This document shows positions 63,257-64,000 of a stretch of DNA of 64,000 bases, piece after piece (position 1 is the stretch's first letter; the number at the start of each line of letters is the position of its first letter). This stretch comes from Bacteroides oleiciplenus YIT 12058 (GTDB lineage: Bacteria; Bacteroidota; Bacteroidia; Bacteroidales; Bacteroidaceae): positions 1,206,107 to 1,270,106 of the forward strand of contig NZ_JH992941.1 in assembly GCF_000315485.1 (NCBI RefSeq). The letters run 5' to 3'. The translations under genes and the position numbers were made by a program. The notes beneath the pieces are model-generated. The model worked only from the letters and a program-made list of their open reading frames with translations, made no database searches and had not been told where the DNA came from.

Positions 63257-64000
63257 TTATTTTAGTCCCATCTGTTTCAAAACATTACCTAATGTTCCGA
63301 CAGGAATTTCTTTTATTTTCGATTGGCTACCATTGTACTCGTACAATGTTTGATTAGCTTTAAAATACACAGCATTTTTCGTTGGACTCTGTTTAACATT
63401 ACTAATATCATCTGGAGAGCCGCCCTTCGTTCCATTGGGATTTGGGTGAGAATGCATATTAACAAGTTGGTTTCCCTTTGCACCTACATCCTTTTTGACA
63501 ACATCTGCATTCTGGACATGGTCTCCATCTTGCTTTGTAGCAATTACAGCAGTTTTAGTTCCATTATCATCATAAACATCCAATCTCCATTCTGCATTAC
63601 TATTATCTGCAGCAAATTTAAAGACCCTTGCAGCATCATCCAAGTTTTCAGTATATCCGGCAGTGCCATAATTTTCATATTTATCACTCTGCATTTCTAA
63701 CATACCAGAAAGGAGTTTAGTATCATTGACTTTTATTGACTTGTTACCACGCTGTATTTTCCTTGTTCCCGAGCTATTATATAACTTGTCAGGTCCACTT
63801 CTTCCTCTTTGTGACTCAGGAGTTACGTTGTGTAGTCGTCCTCTGGGTTCTATTATATAATCATCTTTACCATCTGGGTCAATCCTATTGATCGGGTTGT
63901 TTTTGCAGTATGTATATGGACTCCATGCACAAGACTTTTCAGCCATTGGATCCACAACATGCCATCTTCCCAGTGCTGCATCATACATTCTCGCCCCATA
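63257..64000 (-). CDS. RHS-repeat protein, C-terminal part with JAB-like toxin tip (partial)
   Basis: The frame is open to the right edge, so the gene starts outside. The first visible residues are the RHS-associated core ([42 protein letters not shown], in parts), after which the variable toxin tip begins. The tip ends in a JAB/JAMM-type metalloprotease motif: [20 protein letters not shown], with His-x-His-Pro, then Ser and Asp. This fits the JAB-like toxin 1 family of polymorphic toxins. The host RHS shell is usually exported by a type VI or other system, not seen here. The stop is 3 bp before the candidate immunity gene. Confidence 0.85.
   Translation of the reverse strand, partial: YGARMYDAALGRWHVVDPMAEKSCAWSPYTYCKNNPINRIDPDGKDDYIIEPRGRLHNVTPESQRGRSGPDKLYNSSGTRKIQRGNKSIKVNDTKLLSGMLEMQSDKYENYGTAGYTENLDDAARVFKFAADNSNAEWRLDVYDDNGTKTAVIATKQDGDHVQNADVVKKDVGAKGNQLVNMHSHPNPNGTKGGSPDDISNVKQSPTKNAVYFKANQTLYEYNGSQSKIKEIPVGTLGNVLKQMGLK

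Overview
The window reads as chromosome of a gut Bacteroides (phylum Bacteroidota). Support comes from two SusC/SusD pairs, a hybrid two-component regulator beside glycan-degrading enzymes, TPR-type membrane regulators, and many copies of the Bacteroides promoter signature (TTTG, about 20 nt, then TAnnTTTG) in place of sigma70 boxes. The species cannot be fixed from the sequence alone; a hemicellulose-degrading Bacteroides is likely.

Layout. 1-6.8 kb: the end of a DUF6377-type regulator, then a SusC/SusD pair followed by a histidine phosphatase of the phytase (MINPP) type, which looks like a phosphate-ester acquisition locus. 6.9-8.4 kb: metK behind a SAM-II-like riboswitch. 8.5-14.4 kb: a truncated DUF4143 protein, an outer-membrane beta-barrel protein, a TPR/HTH regulator and a small acidic protein. 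14.5-32.6 kb: a minus-strand polysaccharide utilization locus, read SusC, SusD, CE1 esterase, beta-sandwich protein, GH43, remnant, GH43, GH3, GH43, HTCS. The enzyme set fits arabinoxylan or arabinose/xylose side-chain removal. 33-38.6 kb: housekeeping genes (LOG protein, DUF4271, hemD, rnpA, yidD, tatD-like, tyrS, tRNA-Gln). 38.7-43.7 kb: an Abi/HEPN gene, a candidate sRNA, the uronate genes kduI-kduD-DUF4861, and a polysaccharide deacetylase. 43.8-60.1 kb: DUF2723 protein, a DUF3800 plus BECR-like nuclease cassette with a converging sRNA, zinc ABC genes without a permease, an mnmD-like gene, membrane proteins, purD, an S9 peptidase, ORF6N, an rlmL-like gene and cysE. 60.2-64 kb: cysK, decayed RHS sequence, then an RHS protein with a JAB-type toxin tip and a candidate immunity lipoprotein.

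The most unusual signal is non-genic. First, seven palindromic elements built from tandem heptamers lie between 35.6 and 54.5 kb. Five fill intergenic gaps, several of them abutting or overlapping stop codons. Two sit in frame inside genes (the zinc ABC ATPase and the mnmD-like methyltransferase) and encode closely similar peptides of about 28 residues. Second, four intergenic arrays have an exact 22-bp period (9.3, 14.4, 32.8 and 51.3 kb), and two of them share nearly the same unit 37 kb apart. Neither family comes with a transposase. Two promoter-plus-terminator units with no open frame (39.65 and 48.7 kb) look like small RNA genes.
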